NCBI RefSeq assembly: GCF_019749955.1
Contig: NZ_JAIEPC010000020.1
Coordinates: 1 to 64,000 of the forward strand
DNA: 64,000 nt
From: Sphingomonas sp.
Lineage (GTDB): Bacteria; Pseudomonadota; Alphaproteobacteria; Sphingomonadales; Sphingomonadaceae
Direction of reading: 5' to 3'
The notes beneath the pieces are model-generated. The model was not told the origin of the DNA. It ran no database searches and saw only the letters and a program-made list of their open reading frames with translations. Each line of letters begins with the position of its first letter. Within the stretch, counting starts at the first letter, position 1. Position numbers and translations under genes: made by a program. Positions 25,052 through 33,563 of the stretch are shown in pieces.

Positions 25052-26371
25052 TCAACGATAGGCGGTAATCTTGCCCTTGCTGTCGAGCACATAAAGGATG
25101 TTGTTGGCGACAACCGGCGGCAGCGAGAAGGGAATGCCGCCCTTGATCTTGCTGCCCAGTTCGCCGTTGGTGGCCTTCACCGACAGGATTTCGCCGCGCG
25201 AATTGACGACGATCAGCCGCCCGCTCGCGAGCACCGGTCCCGACCAATAAATGGGGTTGGTGCGCTTCTTCTTGTTCTTGAAGCCGCCGATATCGGTGAT
25301 CCAGCGGATCTTGCCGTTGGCGCGCGACATGCAAATCATCCGGCCGTCGTCGGTCGACACGAACAGCCACTCGCCCGCGATCCAAGGCGTCGAGATGCCA
25401 GCGATGTTGAGTTCCCACAGGCGTTTGCCCGTCGTCAGCTCAAGCGCGACCATGCGCCCGCCTTCACCGATAGCGTAGACGCGGTCCTGGTCGATTACCG
25501 GCGACGCATCGATATCGGCGATGCTCGACACCGATGTCGTCACGCTGGTGCGCGACAACGTGTCAGCCCACAAGGTCCGCCCATTTTCATAGCGATAGGC
25601 ATTGAGCTCGCCCGAGGAGAAGCCCGCGACCACGGTACCGCGCCCCGTTGCCGGCGCTGCGACGCCGAACACGCCCTGCGATTCGAGCGTGCCGGTCTGC
25701 GTCCATTGCACCGCGCCGTCGGTCTGCGACAGCGCGAAGAGCTGATTGTCCTGGCTCAGCACATAGACCGATCCGTTCGACACTGTCGGCGATCCGCGCA
25801 GCGGGCCGCCCGGCTTGACGCGCCACAACATTTTGCCGTCGGCGGCCGACAGCGCGATGACATCGCCCAAACCGTCGGTCGCGAATATCTTGCCGTCGTC
25901 AAAGCTCGCGCCGCCGCCGAAGCGGGCTTCGCGATTCTTCTTGTCGCCGAATATCTCCGTGCTCCACAGCTTGCGACCGGTGTCGGCGGCAAAAGCGGTC
26001 ACGGTCGCGTTGACATCGACCACGAACAATTTGCCATCGGCAATCACCGGCGCCGCGCCCAGCCGCAGCTTGGGCGTGCCGCCGCGGATACGCGCGGACC
26101 ACAGCCGCGTCGGACTCGCGCCCAGCGTGATATGGCCCATCGACTTCGACGCATCACCGCCGGGCTGCGCCCAATTGGCGTTGGTCTCGGCCGGGGGCAG
26201 CAGCACCTCGACCTCGGCGATGGTTTTGTCGGCCTCGGCGCCATTTTCTGACACCAGGATCGGCACGCGATCGCCCAAGGTTGGCGTCTTCTTGGGGCCT
26301 TTGAACGTCCCGCAAGCGCCCAGCGCCAGCAGCGCAGTGAGCGTCACGGTCAGCGTCAGTGTCTTCTTCAT
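25052..26371 (-). CDS. bamB: outer-membrane assembly lipoprotein BamB-like
   Basis: 439 residues. The lipoprotein signal ends in LALGAC (C20). The rest is an eight-bladed PQQ-like beta-propeller with repeats such as LWSTEIFGDKKNREARFGGG, GDVIALSAADGKMLWRV and ICMSRANGKIRWITDIGG. BamB supports BamA in inserting outer-membrane proteins. The ATG overlaps the stop of the upstream YfgM-like gene (ATGA). Confidence 0.92.
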   Translation of the reverse strand: MKKTLTLTVTLTALLALGACGTFKGPKKTPTLGDRVPILVSENGAEADKTIAEVEVLLPPAETNANWAQPGGDASKSMGHITLGASPTRLWSARIRGGTPKLRLGAAPVIADGKLFVVDVNATVTAFAADTGRKLWSTEIFGDKKNREARFGGGASFDDGKIFATDGLGDVIALSAADGKMLWRVKPGGPLRGSPTVSNGSVYVLSQDNQLFALSQTDGAVQWTQTGTLESQGVFGVAAPATGRGTVVAGFSSGELNAYRYENGRTLWADTLSRTSVTTSVSSIADIDASPVIDQDRVYAIGEGGRMVALELTTGKRLWELNIAGISTPWIAGEWLFVSTDDGRMICMSRANGKIRWITDIGGFKNKKKRTNPIYWSGPVLASGRLIVVNSRGEILSVKATNGELGSKIKGGIPFSLPPVVANNILYVLDSKGKITAYR

Positions 26372-27069
26372 TGCGGCTTTATGTCCTTGCTATCCTTGAC
26401 GGCGTCGACGCCAAGCGTGCCCGCCATTTGCACCGCGCGCGTGCGCAGCGTTTCGGGCAGTGTTTCGTCCTCGGCCATCGCGGCATAGAGCTTGCCGGCC
26501 TGGTCACGGCGGTTGGTCTGGAGATAGGCAATCGCCACCAGCTCGCCCGCGCTGCCGAACCAGGGATTGCCCTTGACCGCCAGCGGCTTCAGCCGCGCGA
26601 TCACCGTTTCGGGCTTCAGCGTGTCGAACTCGGCATTGGTCTGGCGGATCAGCGCGAGGTTGCGAAAGGCTGGCGACAAGCCGGTGTCATTGGCGATGGC
26701 GCCGAAAATCCTGGCGGCGCCCTTCAGATCATTCTTCTGCAGCGCGATGTCGCCCTGGACGAAGCGCGCGCTGGCGGCATAGCCATCGCTCGACGACGCG
26801 GCGAGTTCGGCGAGCGGCTTTTCCGCTGCCTTGACGTCACCCTTGCCCAGCGTTTCGAAGACGCCCGTCAGCTTGGCGCCCTGCGCGCCCGCTGCCTGAT
26901 CATTATAGTTCTGCCAGATCAGATAGCCGCCGAACGCCAGCAGCCCGGCGACGACCGCGCCGATCATCACCCGCCCATAGCGCTGCCAGAGCTGCGCCGC
27001 CTGATCGCGCCGCAATTCTTCGTCGACTTCGCGCAGGAATGCTTTGTCGGTTGTCGGCGTAACGGCCAA
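26368..27069 (-). CDS. yfgM: YfgM/ancillary SecYEG translocon subunit-like TPR protein
   Basis: 233 residues. A short cytoplasmic N terminus is followed by one transmembrane helix (VMIGAVVAGLLAFGGYLIW) and a periplasmic TPR region, as in YfgM, which links the Sec translocon to periplasmic chaperones. The start is TTG at 27069 with GGGAG 6 nt upstream. Its operon position with bamB and der matches the enterobacterial order. Confidence 0.88.
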   Translation of the reverse strand: MAVTPTTDKAFLREVDEELRRDQAAQLWQRYGRVMIGAVVAGLLAFGGYLIWQNYNDQAAGAQGAKLTGVFETLGKGDVKAAEKPLAELAASSSDGYAASARFVQGDIALQKNDLKGAARIFGAIANDTGLSPAFRNLALIRQTNAEFDTLKPETVIARLKPLAVKGNPWFGSAGELVAIAYLQTNRRDQAGKLYAAMAEDETLPETLRTRAVQMAGTLGVDAVKDSKDIKPQ

Positions 27070-27135
27070 GGTGGACTCCCTTTGGGTGTGGAAAGGCGCG
27101 GACCTTAGCGGCGCGGCGCACGAAGCGAAAGTGTA

Positions 27136-27996
27136 TCAATCCTTGGGCGCGTAGGTCTGTTCCGGTCCGGGAAAAGCACGCGACCGCACCTCGTCCGCAT
27201 AGGTTTGAACCGCGGCGGAAATACGGCCAGCCAGGTCGTCAAAGCGCTTCACGAAGCGCGGCGTGCGATCGAACATGCCGAGCATATCGTCGATCACCAG
27301 CACTTGGCCGTCGCATTGCGCCGATGCGCCAATGCCGATCGTCGGGCAATCGATCGTCCGCGTGGCCTCGACCGCGATCGGCTCGACCACGCCTTCGATC
27401 ACGATGCCGAACGCGCCCGCCTGATCGATCGCGCGCGCATCATCGAGGATCTTGGTGGCTTCGGCCTGGGTGCGCCCGCGCGCGCCATAGCCGCCGAGGA
27501 TATTCACCGCCTGCGGCGTCAACCCGATATGGCCCATCACCGGAATGCCGCGCTCTACGAGGAAGCGCACCGTCGGCGCCATCGCCGCACCGCCTTCGAG
27601 CTTGACCGCCGCCGCGCCGGTTTCCTTGAGCAGATAGGCCGCGCTTTCGAACGCAACCTCGGGCGATGTTTCGTAACTGCCGAACGGCATGTCGATCACC
27701 ACCACCGCGTGATAGCTGCCGCGCACCACCGCCGCGCCATGCGCCGCCATCATCTCCAGCGTCACCGGAATCGTCGACGGCAGGCCGTAGATCACTTGCC
27801 CCAGACTGTCGCCGACGAGCAGCAAGTCGCAATGCGGATCGAGCAGTTGCGCCATCCGCACGGTGTAGGCGGTCAACATCACCAGCGGCTCACGGCCTTT
27901 GCGCGCGCGGATCGCCGGGATCGTCAGCCGCTTCATCGGCGCCGGGGTCGGGGTCGCGCGGCTGGTTGCGGTATCGATGGTGTAGGTCGTGGACAT
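27136..27996 (-). CDS. panB: 3-methyl-2-oxobutanoate hydroxymethyltransferase
   Basis: 286 residues. PanB transfers a hydroxymethyl group from methylene-THF to 2-oxoisovalerate, making ketopantoate for pantothenate and CoA. Motifs: [34 protein letters not shown] (metal-binding Asp), [22 protein letters not shown], and [11 protein letters not shown]. The start is taken at 27996 (MSTTYTID); an ATG 9 nt upstream is possible, and a much longer frame reaching 28089 overlaps the divergent promoter region and is rejected. Confidence 0.96.
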   Translation of the reverse strand: MSTTYTIDTATSRATPTPAPMKRLTIPAIRARKGREPLVMLTAYTVRMAQLLDPHCDLLLVGDSLGQVIYGLPSTIPVTLEMMAAHGAAVVRGSYHAVVVIDMPFGSYETSPEVAFESAAYLLKETGAAAVKLEGGAAMAPTVRFLVERGIPVMGHIGLTPQAVNILGGYGARGRTQAEATKILDDARAIDQAGAFGIVIEGVVEPIAVEATRTIDCPTIGIGASAQCDGQVLVIDDMLGMFDRTPRFVKRFDDLAGRISAAVQTYADEVRSRAFPGPEQTYAPKD

Positions 27997-28069
27997 GGGG
28001 TGCATCGCTAGCGGCAGATAGCTGCCGCCGCCAGTACAGACATGGCTTGCGTTACTCTCACTTGACTTC

Positions 28070-28089
28070 ATGTTAAAACTATATAACAT
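28070..28089. promoter_or_regulatory. palindromic operator candidate before the membrane protein/XRE pair
   Basis: ATGTTA-N8-TAACAT is a perfect 6-bp inverted repeat in an AT-rich patch. TTGACT lies just upstream (28062-28067) and TATAAC within it. The 72-residue XRE regulator encoded two genes downstream is the natural candidate to bind it. Confidence 0.45.
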
Positions 28090-28123
28090 TGAGTCTCAAT
28101 TGATCGACATTGGAGTGAACCCC

Positions 28124-28546
28124 ATGACCTTTCGTGAAAAAATCCACTGGGTTGCCTTTGCCAGCCTCGCGGCGGCATTCGGGTGGTATTTTCTGACGTA
28201 CCCCTGGTCGATCATCGACCGGCCCGTCGGCGTCGTCGCCGTTGCCGGCATGTTGGTTCCAGTCACAATCGTGATCATCGGGTCCATGTCGATCGCTGCT
28301 GCGGCATTAGCCATTCGCACGCCGCGTGAAGCAAATCTCAAGGAAGATGAGCGTGAGCAGTTCATTCACCTCAAGGGCACCCATGCGGCCTATTACCCGC
28401 TGGTGCTGGGGGTTTGGGGCAATTTGTTCGCGATTTTCTATCACATCAGCGCGGCGGGGCGGCTCAACCTGTTAATCGCCACGGTCGTGATCGCCGAGCT
28501 GGTCCGCGTTGGCGCACAGCTTTATTACTACCGGCGCGGTTATTGA
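28124..28546 (+). CDS. small integral membrane protein, unknown function
   Basis: 140 residues with four hydrophobic helices: IHWVAFASLAAAFGWYFLTY, VVAVAGMLVPVTIVIIGSM, YPLVLGVWGNLFAIFYH and LLIATVVIAELVRVGAQLYY. Between helices 2 and 3 is a charged loop REANLKEDEREQFIHLKGTH. GGAG precedes the ATG at 28124. The pair of a four-helix protein like this followed by a tiny XRE regulator is common; the regulator probably controls its own operon. No reaction is known. Confidence 0.75.
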   Translation: MTFREKIHWVAFASLAAAFGWYFLTYPWSIIDRPVGVVAVAGMLVPVTIVIIGSMSIAAAALAIRTPREANLKEDEREQFIHLKGTHAAYYPLVLGVWGNLFAIFYHISAAGRLNLLIATVVIAELVRVGAQLYYYRRGY

Positions 28547-28549
28547 GCC

Positions 28550-28768
28550 ATGACCTTGCCCTTCACCAACAAAATCCGCACGCTGCGCTTCCTCGCCGGG
28601 GAGATGACCCAAGCCGAGCTGGGCGAGGCGATCGGCGTGACGCGCCAAACGATCGCGGCGATCGAAGCGGGAAAATATTCGCCGTCGCTGGAGGCTGCTT
28701 TCCGGATTGCGGCGGTGTTCGGCAAGCCGCTCGACGAAGTTTTCCAGTGGGGGGTACCGGATGTTTAA
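28550..28768 (+). CDS. XRE-family (Cro/CI-type) transcriptional regulator
   Basis: 72 residues, essentially one helix-turn-helix domain: MTQAELGEAIGVTRQTIAAIEAGKYSPSLEAAFRIA within it, followed by FGKPLDEVFQW, which is typical of the YozG/YgzD-type small regulators. The start is 3 nt after the stop of the membrane protein gene, so they are cotranslated. The likely target is the ATGTTA/TAACAT palindrome upstream of the pair. Confidence 0.9.
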   Translation: MTLPFTNKIRTLRFLAGEMTQAELGEAIGVTRQTIAAIEAGKYSPSLEAAFRIAAVFGKPLDEVFQWGVPDV

Positions 28769-28801
28769 CCCAGGGGTGCGTTGGAGGGGATCACCTCTGA
28801 T

Positions 28802-28891
28802 CCGTGCATGCTGAGCTTGTCGAAGCACTGCCCTTGTTCTTCGATCGGCTCGCAAAGAAGAACGGCCCTTCGACAAGCTCAGGGCGAACGG
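28802..28891. repeat. palindromic intergenic element, copy 2
   Basis: 90-bp member. The left outer arm is worn (CCGTGCATGCTGAGCTTG), the right arm intact (CAAGCTCAGGGCGAACGG). The centre contains AAAGAAGAACGG. It occupies most of the 153-nt spacer between two convergent genes. Confidence 0.85.
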
Positions 28892-28921
28892 AGGCGAAGG
28901 GCACCTCGGCCCAAAATCGCT

Positions 28922-29356
28922 CTAGCGCAACCACCCGCGCCCGGTAGCGAGACGCGCGAACCAGAGTTGCACCACCCCCATCACGATAATGAAGATCGGA
29001 AAACCCGCCGCGACGACAAAGCCCTTCACGGCGATCAGATCGGTCGCGCCGAGCGTATAGCCGAACTGCACGATGATGCTGACGAGCGACACGAGATAAA
29101 CAAGCCGGGCAAGCGCCGATCGCGCCAACAGCAGCACCCCGCCGAGCGCCGCCGCGACCGTCGCGGTGCCATAAACCGCCTTCAGCCAGACCGGCATCGA
29201 CGTGAGCATGTGGCGATCATAGGGGTCCAACGCCGCGATCGCGGCGGCATCGAACACCTGGCTGTAGAAGGCGAACAGGCCCACGCATGCCCAGAGCAGA
29301 AAAACCACGCTGACGATCCAGAACCATGTCGGCGGCTTGCCAAATGGTGCACGCAT
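28922..29356 (-). CDS. four-helix membrane protein, unknown function
   Basis: 144 residues with four helices (WFWIVSVVFLLWACVGLFAF, AVYGTATVAAALGGVLLLA, LVYLVSLVSIIVQFGYTLG, FVVAAGFPIFIIVMGVVQLW) and a short loop containing DPYDRHMLTSMPVW between the first two. Related proteins are sometimes annotated as sugar-transport-like, without experimental basis known to me. It appears to be transcribed alone. Confidence 0.75.
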   Translation of the reverse strand: MRAPFGKPPTWFWIVSVVFLLWACVGLFAFYSQVFDAAAIAALDPYDRHMLTSMPVWLKAVYGTATVAAALGGVLLLARSALARLVYLVSLVSIIVQFGYTLGATDLIAVKGFVVAAGFPIFIIVMGVVQLWFARLATGRGWLR

Positions 29357-29413
29357 CGCCCGTCTCCCCCTAACCCGCGTTGAACCTGCGCCGAACCTGG
29401 CAGCAGCGCAAGA

Positions 29414-30064
29414 TCAGTCGCGCAGCGCCGCCCGCGCGCGGCTGCGCAGCCACACCGCAAGCCCGTCGGACTCCGCCATCAGCGCGAGTTCCGCTTCGGT
29501 CGCCTGACCGAAATTGACGATTTCCACCATCCGCTCGAACGCCAGCTCTGGATGCGGGCGCTCGACGAGCGAGACCTCATCGCCGGCCTCCAGCACGCCT
29601 TCCTCGATCGTGCGGTAATACCAGCCCGACCGGCCCGAACGCACCATGGCCTTGGGCATCGTCGCGTCTTCGAACCGCAGCGCGAATTTGAAGCAGGGCT
29701 GGCGCGGCTGGCATATTTGCAGCCGCGCAGTGCCGATCGCGTGGATGTCGCCGATGCACAGATCGGCTTCGTTGATCCCGGCAATCGTCAGATTTTCGCC
29801 GAACACGCCGGGCGTCAGCCGCGCGGCATGCGCGGGGCGCTCGGCCGCCCATACCGGATAGAGATCGGCCGAATAGCCATAGACCGCCTTGTCCGGCCCA
29901 CCATGGACGGTAAGGTCGGCCGTCTCGTCACCAACGAGCCGATGCCCGCGCAATTCGACCGGCCCCGCCACGGGATGTTTGACGATCCCGCTCGGCACGC
30001 CTTCAGGACCGATGGGTGCGATCTTGCCGAGTTGCAGCGACTGGAGTGTGGCAATCACGGTCAT
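29414..30064 (-). CDS. MOSC-domain protein (YiiM-like)
   Basis: 216 residues with MOSC and 3-alpha domains: KHPVAGPVELRGHRLVGDET, DLTVHGGPDKAVYGY, and LTPGVFGENLTIAG, plus a conserved cysteine in RQPCFKF. These proteins resemble YiiM, which reduces N-hydroxylated compounds with a molybdenum cofactor. The ATG at 30064 gives a normal N terminus; the longer frame reaches into the neighbouring DUF427 gene and is not used. Confidence 0.88.
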   Translation of the reverse strand: MTVIATLQSLQLGKIAPIGPEGVPSGIVKHPVAGPVELRGHRLVGDETADLTVHGGPDKAVYGYSADLYPVWAAERPAHAARLTPGVFGENLTIAGINEADLCIGDIHAIGTARLQICQPRQPCFKFALRFEDATMPKAMVRSGRSGWYYRTIEEGVLEAGDEVSLVERPHPELAFERMVEIVNFGQATEAELALMAESDGLAVWLRSRARAALRD

Positions 30065-30083
30065 CTCGGCCCCCGGAAATTCG

Positions 30084-30365
30084 TCAGGCGACCTTAACGC
30101 CCTTCCAGAAGGCGAAATAGCCCTTGATGTTGTCGGCAGCCGACTTTGGAGCAGGATAATACCAAACAGCATCGGCGTTGCGCGCATCGCCGACGACGAT
30201 CGTCTTATAGCTGGCGACGCCCTTCCACGGGCAGGTCGACTGGGTGCCGCTGTCGACCAGCAGGTCCATCTTCACTGAGTCGGGCGGGAAATAGTGATTG
30301 CCCTCGACGACGACCGTCTTGTCCGATTCGGCGATGATCGTGTCGTTCCAGGTGGCGGTGACCAT
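30084..30365 (-). CDS. DUF427-domain protein
   Basis: 93 residues: ATWNDTIIAESDKTVVVEGN, YFPPDSVK, the conserved STCPWKGVASY, and VWYYPAPKSAADNIKGYFAFW. This is the short form of DUF427, a small beta-barrel of unknown function. It lies 19 nt upstream of the MOSC gene on the same strand. A second, longer DUF427 protein is encoded at 42803. Confidence 0.9.
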   Translation of the reverse strand: MVTATWNDTIIAESDKTVVVEGNHYFPPDSVKMDLLVDSGTQSTCPWKGVASYKTIVVGDARNADAVWYYPAPKSAADNIKGYFAFWKGVKVA

Positions 30366-30424
30366 GTGCGATGCTCCGTGGTTGAGCGAGGGATATGGGG
30401 CGCGGGCGCCGCGCCGCCAGAGGC

Positions 30425-30769
30425 TCAGGCTAGTTTCGCACCATATTCATCGGGTTTGAAGCCAAGCAGCAGCGCCTCGCCCGCCTCAAGCACGGGGCGC
30501 TTGATCAGTGTCGGGTTCGCCAGCATCAGCGCGATTGCCTTGGCTTCGGTCAAATCGGCCTTGTCGGAGTCAGCGAGCGACCGAAAACTCGGCCCGCTTT
30601 TGTTGAGCAATTTCTCCCAGCCGAGCGCGCTTGCCCAGCCGCGCAGCCTGGCGTCGTCGATGCCCTCGACGCGGTAATCATGGAAGCGGTGGGCGATGCC
30701 GTGCGCATCGAGCCATGCGCGCGCCTTGCGCACGGTGTCGCAGCTTTTGATGCCGTAGATGGTGGTCAT
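30425..30769 (-). CDS. ArsC-like protein of the YffB/Spx type
   Basis: 114 residues: TTIYGIKSCDTVRKARAWLD at the N terminus, with C10 at the ArsC active-site position but the KSCDT context of YffB rather than the NPxCGTSR of arsenate reductases. The C terminus has LIKRPVLEAG. YffB-type proteins bind glutathione and are thought to be thiol reductases. It is separate from the arsenic operon. The ATG at 30769 is chosen because longer frames run into a repeat. Confidence 0.88.
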   Translation of the reverse strand: MTTIYGIKSCDTVRKARAWLDAHGIAHRFHDYRVEGIDDARLRGWASALGWEKLLNKSGPSFRSLADSDKADLTEAKAIALMLANPTLIKRPVLEAGEALLLGFKPDEYGAKLA

Positions 30770-30815
30770 GGCTTGAGCGTAGAACAACGCCGAACTGAAT
30801 GGAATCACCCTTGAT

Positions 30816-30966
30816 CCGTTCGTGCTGGTGATCAGGTCGTCAAGCCCCCCGGGCTTGACTGAAACGTCCGGGGGACGTTTCACCTGATCACTGTCGAAGC
30901 ACTGTCCTTCTTCTTCGAGGGGCTGGCAGAAGAAGAACGGCCCTTCGACAAGCTCAGGGCGAACGG
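30816..30966. repeat. palindromic intergenic element, copy 3, interrupted
   Basis: The ends CCGTTCGTGCTG and CAAGCTCAGGGCGAACGG match the other copies, but the left arm is split by a 64-bp sequence at 30828-30891 that takes the place of AGCT in CTGAGCTTGTCGAAG. The element is therefore 151 bp instead of about 90. Confidence 0.88.
30828..30891. repeat. 64-bp Y-shaped palindrome nested in copy 3
   Basis: The outer stem GTGATCAGGT/ACCTGATCAC (10 bp) encloses two perfect hairpins: GTCAAGCCC-CCC-GGGCTTGAC (30839-30859) and AAACGTCC-GGG-GGACGTTT (30862-30880). Every base but four is in a stem or a 3-nt loop, giving a compact three-way junction in single-stranded DNA or RNA. No similar sequence was noticed elsewhere in the window. 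Confidence 0.85.
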
Positions 30967-30997
30967 GAAGGGGAAACCCTCCTAAGCTTCGAGAGGC

Positions 30998-31777
30998 CTA
31001 GCCCGACAAAACGCCCGTGGGAATGACGAAGCGGCGTCCGTCGGGCAGCGTGCCGACATGCGCGCCGACGCCGTACGCCTGCGCGATCAATGCTTCGGTC
31101 AGCACCTCGTCGGGCGTCCCTTGCGCGATCAAGGCGCCGCCGCGCATCAGGATCACCTGATCGGCAACGCGCGCCGCGTGGTTCAGGTCATGGAGCACGA
31201 CCACCACCCCTGCCCCCGCTGCCGCGACCCGGCGCAGGCAATCGAGGGTAGCCAGCTGGTGCGCCGGATCGAGATTGGCGAGCGGCTCGTCGGCCAGCAA
31301 CCATTCGGGTGTCCCCGCCAGCACCCGCGCCAGCAGCACGCGCGCCCGCTCGCCACCCGAGAGGGTGTTGACGGCGCGCTTGGCAAAGCGGGTGACATCG
31401 GTCGCGGCCATCGCCTGCGCCACGGCTGCGCGATCGGTGTCAGTCTCGCCCCAGCGCCCGCGATGCGGGAAGCGGCCGAGCCCGACCAGGGTCGCGACAT
31501 CGACATCCCAATGGACATCGGCGGTTTGCGGCAGAAAGCCGATCCGCCGTGCGAGATCGCGGCGGTGGATTGCCGCGCGGGGGACGCCGTCGAGCATCAC
31601 CGCCCCGGTATCAGGCATGCGTAACCCGGCGAGGCAGGCCATCAAGCTCGATTTGCCCGCGCCATTCGGCCCCAACACCACCGTCACTTGCCCGCGTGCA
31701 AACGACGCGCTCACCGCATCGAGCACTTTCGCCCCGCCGAGCGTCAACGTCACGCCCTCGACCGCCAGCGCGCTCAC
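30998..31777 (-). CDS. btuD: vitamin B12 ABC transporter ATPase (BtuD-like)
   Basis: 259 residues of an ABC ATPase: Walker A GPNGAGKS, signature NTLSGGERARVLLARVLAG, Walker B WLLADEPLANLDP, H-loop VLHDLNHAARVAD. It belongs to the FecE/BtuD group that serves iron-siderophore, heme or cobalamin permeases. The GTG start overlaps the permease stop (GTGA). The riboswitch at the head of the operon argues for cobalamin. Confidence 0.92.
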   Translation of the reverse strand: MSALAVEGVTLTLGGAKVLDAVSASFARGQVTVVLGPNGAGKSSLMACLAGLRMPDTGAVMLDGVPRAAIHRRDLARRIGFLPQTADVHWDVDVATLVGLGRFPHRGRWGETDTDRAAVAQAMAATDVTRFAKRAVNTLSGGERARVLLARVLAGTPEWLLADEPLANLDPAHQLATLDCLRRVAAAGAGVVVVLHDLNHAARVADQVILMRGGALIAQGTPDEVLTEALIAQAYGVGAHVGTLPDGRRFVIPTGVLSG

Positions 31778-32736
31778 GCCAACCCCCGCCGCATGCGGAA
31801 CAGCAACAACAGGAAAAACGGCGCGCCGAGCATCGACATCGCAATCCCCAGCCGCAGCTCGCTCACCGTCGGCGCCGCACGCACGGCGCTATCGGCGAGC
31901 AGCACCAGCAGCGCCCCCGCCAGCGCTGAGGGCAACAGCACCGCCGACGGCTTGTGCCCCGCGAACGGCCTCACAAGATGCGGCACGATCAGCCCGACGA
32001 AGCCGATAACCCCCGCCGCCGCGACCGACCCACCGACGCACAAGCCCACGCCCGCCACCACCAGCCATTGCAGCCGAACCGGATCAACGCCCATCGTCCG
32101 CGCGGCATCCTCGCCCAAGGTGAGCGCATCGAGCGCGGGCCCCGTGAACGCGAGCACCGCCATCCCGGCGCTCAGCAAGGGCAGCGCCAGCCACACATCG
32201 TTCCAGCTGCGATCGGTCAGCGCGCCCATCAGCCAGGTCACGATCTGCGTCGTCACGAACGGCGACGGCGCCAGGCTGATCGCGAGCGCGGTCAGCGATC
32301 CGGCAATCGTCGACAGAATCACACCCGCCAGCGTGAAGACGATGATGCTCCCCGACCGCCCGACCAGCAGCGCGAGCAGCGCCATCGCGCCCCCCGCACC
32401 CATCAAGGCGAAGCTCGGCAACAGCCAGAAGGGCGCGCTGATCCCGAAGAACAGCGACAGCACCGCGCCCAGCGCTGCCCCGGCCGATACGCCGAACAGT
32501 CCCGGATCAGCCAGCGGATTGCGCAGATAGCCCTGCATCGCCGCCCCCGACATGCCGAGCGCCGCGCCCACCGCTGCCGCCAGCAGCGTGCGCGGCAGGC
32601 GCAACTCAGCGATGATCAGCCAGCGCGGATCGTCGCTGGCCCAGGCGCCGAGCGGCACCCAAACCTTGCCCGCGAACAGCGATACCAGCATCGCCAGCAT
32701 GATGCCGACGACGAGCAGCCGATTGAGCCGCTTCAT
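31774..32736 (-). CDS. btuC: vitamin B12 ABC transporter permease (BtuC/FecCD family)
   Basis: 320 residues, about ten transmembrane helices, of the FecCD family: LRLPRTLLAAAVGAALGMSG, AMQGYLRNPLADPGLFGVS, and GFVGLIVPHLVRPFAGH, the loop that contacts the ATPase. The ATG at 32736 overlaps the btuF stop (ATGA). A longer in-frame extension into btuF has no membrane character and is rejected. Confidence 0.92.
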   Translation of the reverse strand: MKRLNRLLVVGIMLAMLVSLFAGKVWVPLGAWASDDPRWLIIAELRLPRTLLAAAVGAALGMSGAAMQGYLRNPLADPGLFGVSAGAALGAVLSLFFGISAPFWLLPSFALMGAGGAMALLALLVGRSGSIIVFTLAGVILSTIAGSLTALAISLAPSPFVTTQIVTWLMGALTDRSWNDVWLALPLLSAGMAVLAFTGPALDALTLGEDAARTMGVDPVRLQWLVVAGVGLCVGGSVAAAGVIGFVGLIVPHLVRPFAGHKPSAVLLPSALAGALLVLLADSAVRAAPTVSELRLGIAMSMLGAPFFLLLLFRMRRGLA

Positions 32737-33563
32737 AGCGACTGCCGCACGGCGCGCAGCCGGGCGAGCGCGTCGATGATCGTCGGCCCGCCGCAGAACA
32801 ACAGCCGCTCCGGGAAATCGCGCACCGCGATCCGCGTTCGGAGCCGTCGGACCACCGGGTGGCCGAGCGTCCGGTCGTCGCGCGCAGCCCCCGGCGGGGT
32901 CAGCAGCAGGCGCGGCGGGCGCGCGACCAAGCGTTCGAGCGGCAATTGATCCCAATTGCGCAGGCCATAGCTTGCCGCCTGATTGGCAAAGCCTGCCGTG
33001 CGCAGCATCTCGTCGGGCAAGGTCTCGGCGGCAGGGACGAGGCCCCCGCCCTGCCAGATCAGCGCGGGCACCGGCGCACCCGGCGCACGCGCAGCCGCCA
33101 CTGCTGCTGCCATTTCGCCCGCCAGCGCGTCGCCGCGCGCCGGATGACCGACCGCACGCGCGATGTCGCGTACCTGCGCTTCGCTCTCGGCGATGCTCTG
33201 CGGCAGGCCGAGCTCGACCTTGCGGATGCCGAGCCGCGCCAGCGCCGCCGATGTCGCCGGGGTCAGCGATCCGCTCGCGAGCACCAGATCAGGGCGGAGT
33301 GCCACGATCGCCTCGGCGCTGCCGTCGATCGCCGCGAACCGCTTCGCTTGGGCGAGCGGAATCGAGGTCGCGCGCGGATCATGCGAATAGCTGCTGATCG
33401 CCACAATCTGCCCCGGATCGGCAACACGCATCAGCACCGCATCGATGCACGGATTGACCGACACGATCCGCAGCGGCTTGCCCTCGTGGCTAACAGGCGG
33501 GGGCGCGCTTGCCCCGCACCCACCCAGCGCCAGCAGCGCCGCCAAGGCCGCCTCTCGGATCAA
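32733..33563 (-). CDS. btuF: vitamin B12-binding lipoprotein (BtuF-like)
   Basis: 276 residues. Lipoprotein signal LAALLALGGC (C16). The periplasmic-binding fold of class III follows: RIVSVNPCIDAVLMRVADP, IVALRPDLVLASGS, the long connecting helix near ESEAQVRDIARAVGHPARG, and TLPDEMLRTAGFAN. The start is TTG overlapping the btuB stop (TTGA), so translation is coupled to the receptor gene. It would hand cobalamin to BtuCD. Confidence 0.88.
   Translation of the reverse strand: MIREAALAALLALGGCGASAPPPVSHEGKPLRIVSVNPCIDAVLMRVADPGQIVAISSYSHDPRATSIPLAQAKRFAAIDGSAEAIVALRPDLVLASGSLTPATSAALARLGIRKVELGLPQSIAESEAQVRDIARAVGHPARGDALAGEMAAAVAAARAPGAPVPALIWQGGGLVPAAETLPDEMLRTAGFANQAASYGLRNWDQLPLERLVARPPRLLLTPPGAARDDRTLGHPVVRRLRTRIAVRDFPERLLFCGGPTIIDALARLRAVRQSL

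Noticed and set aside
30425..30769. Second arsenate reductase
   Set aside because: The KSCDT active-site context is that of YffB/Spx-like thiol proteins; it lies away from the arsenic genes.
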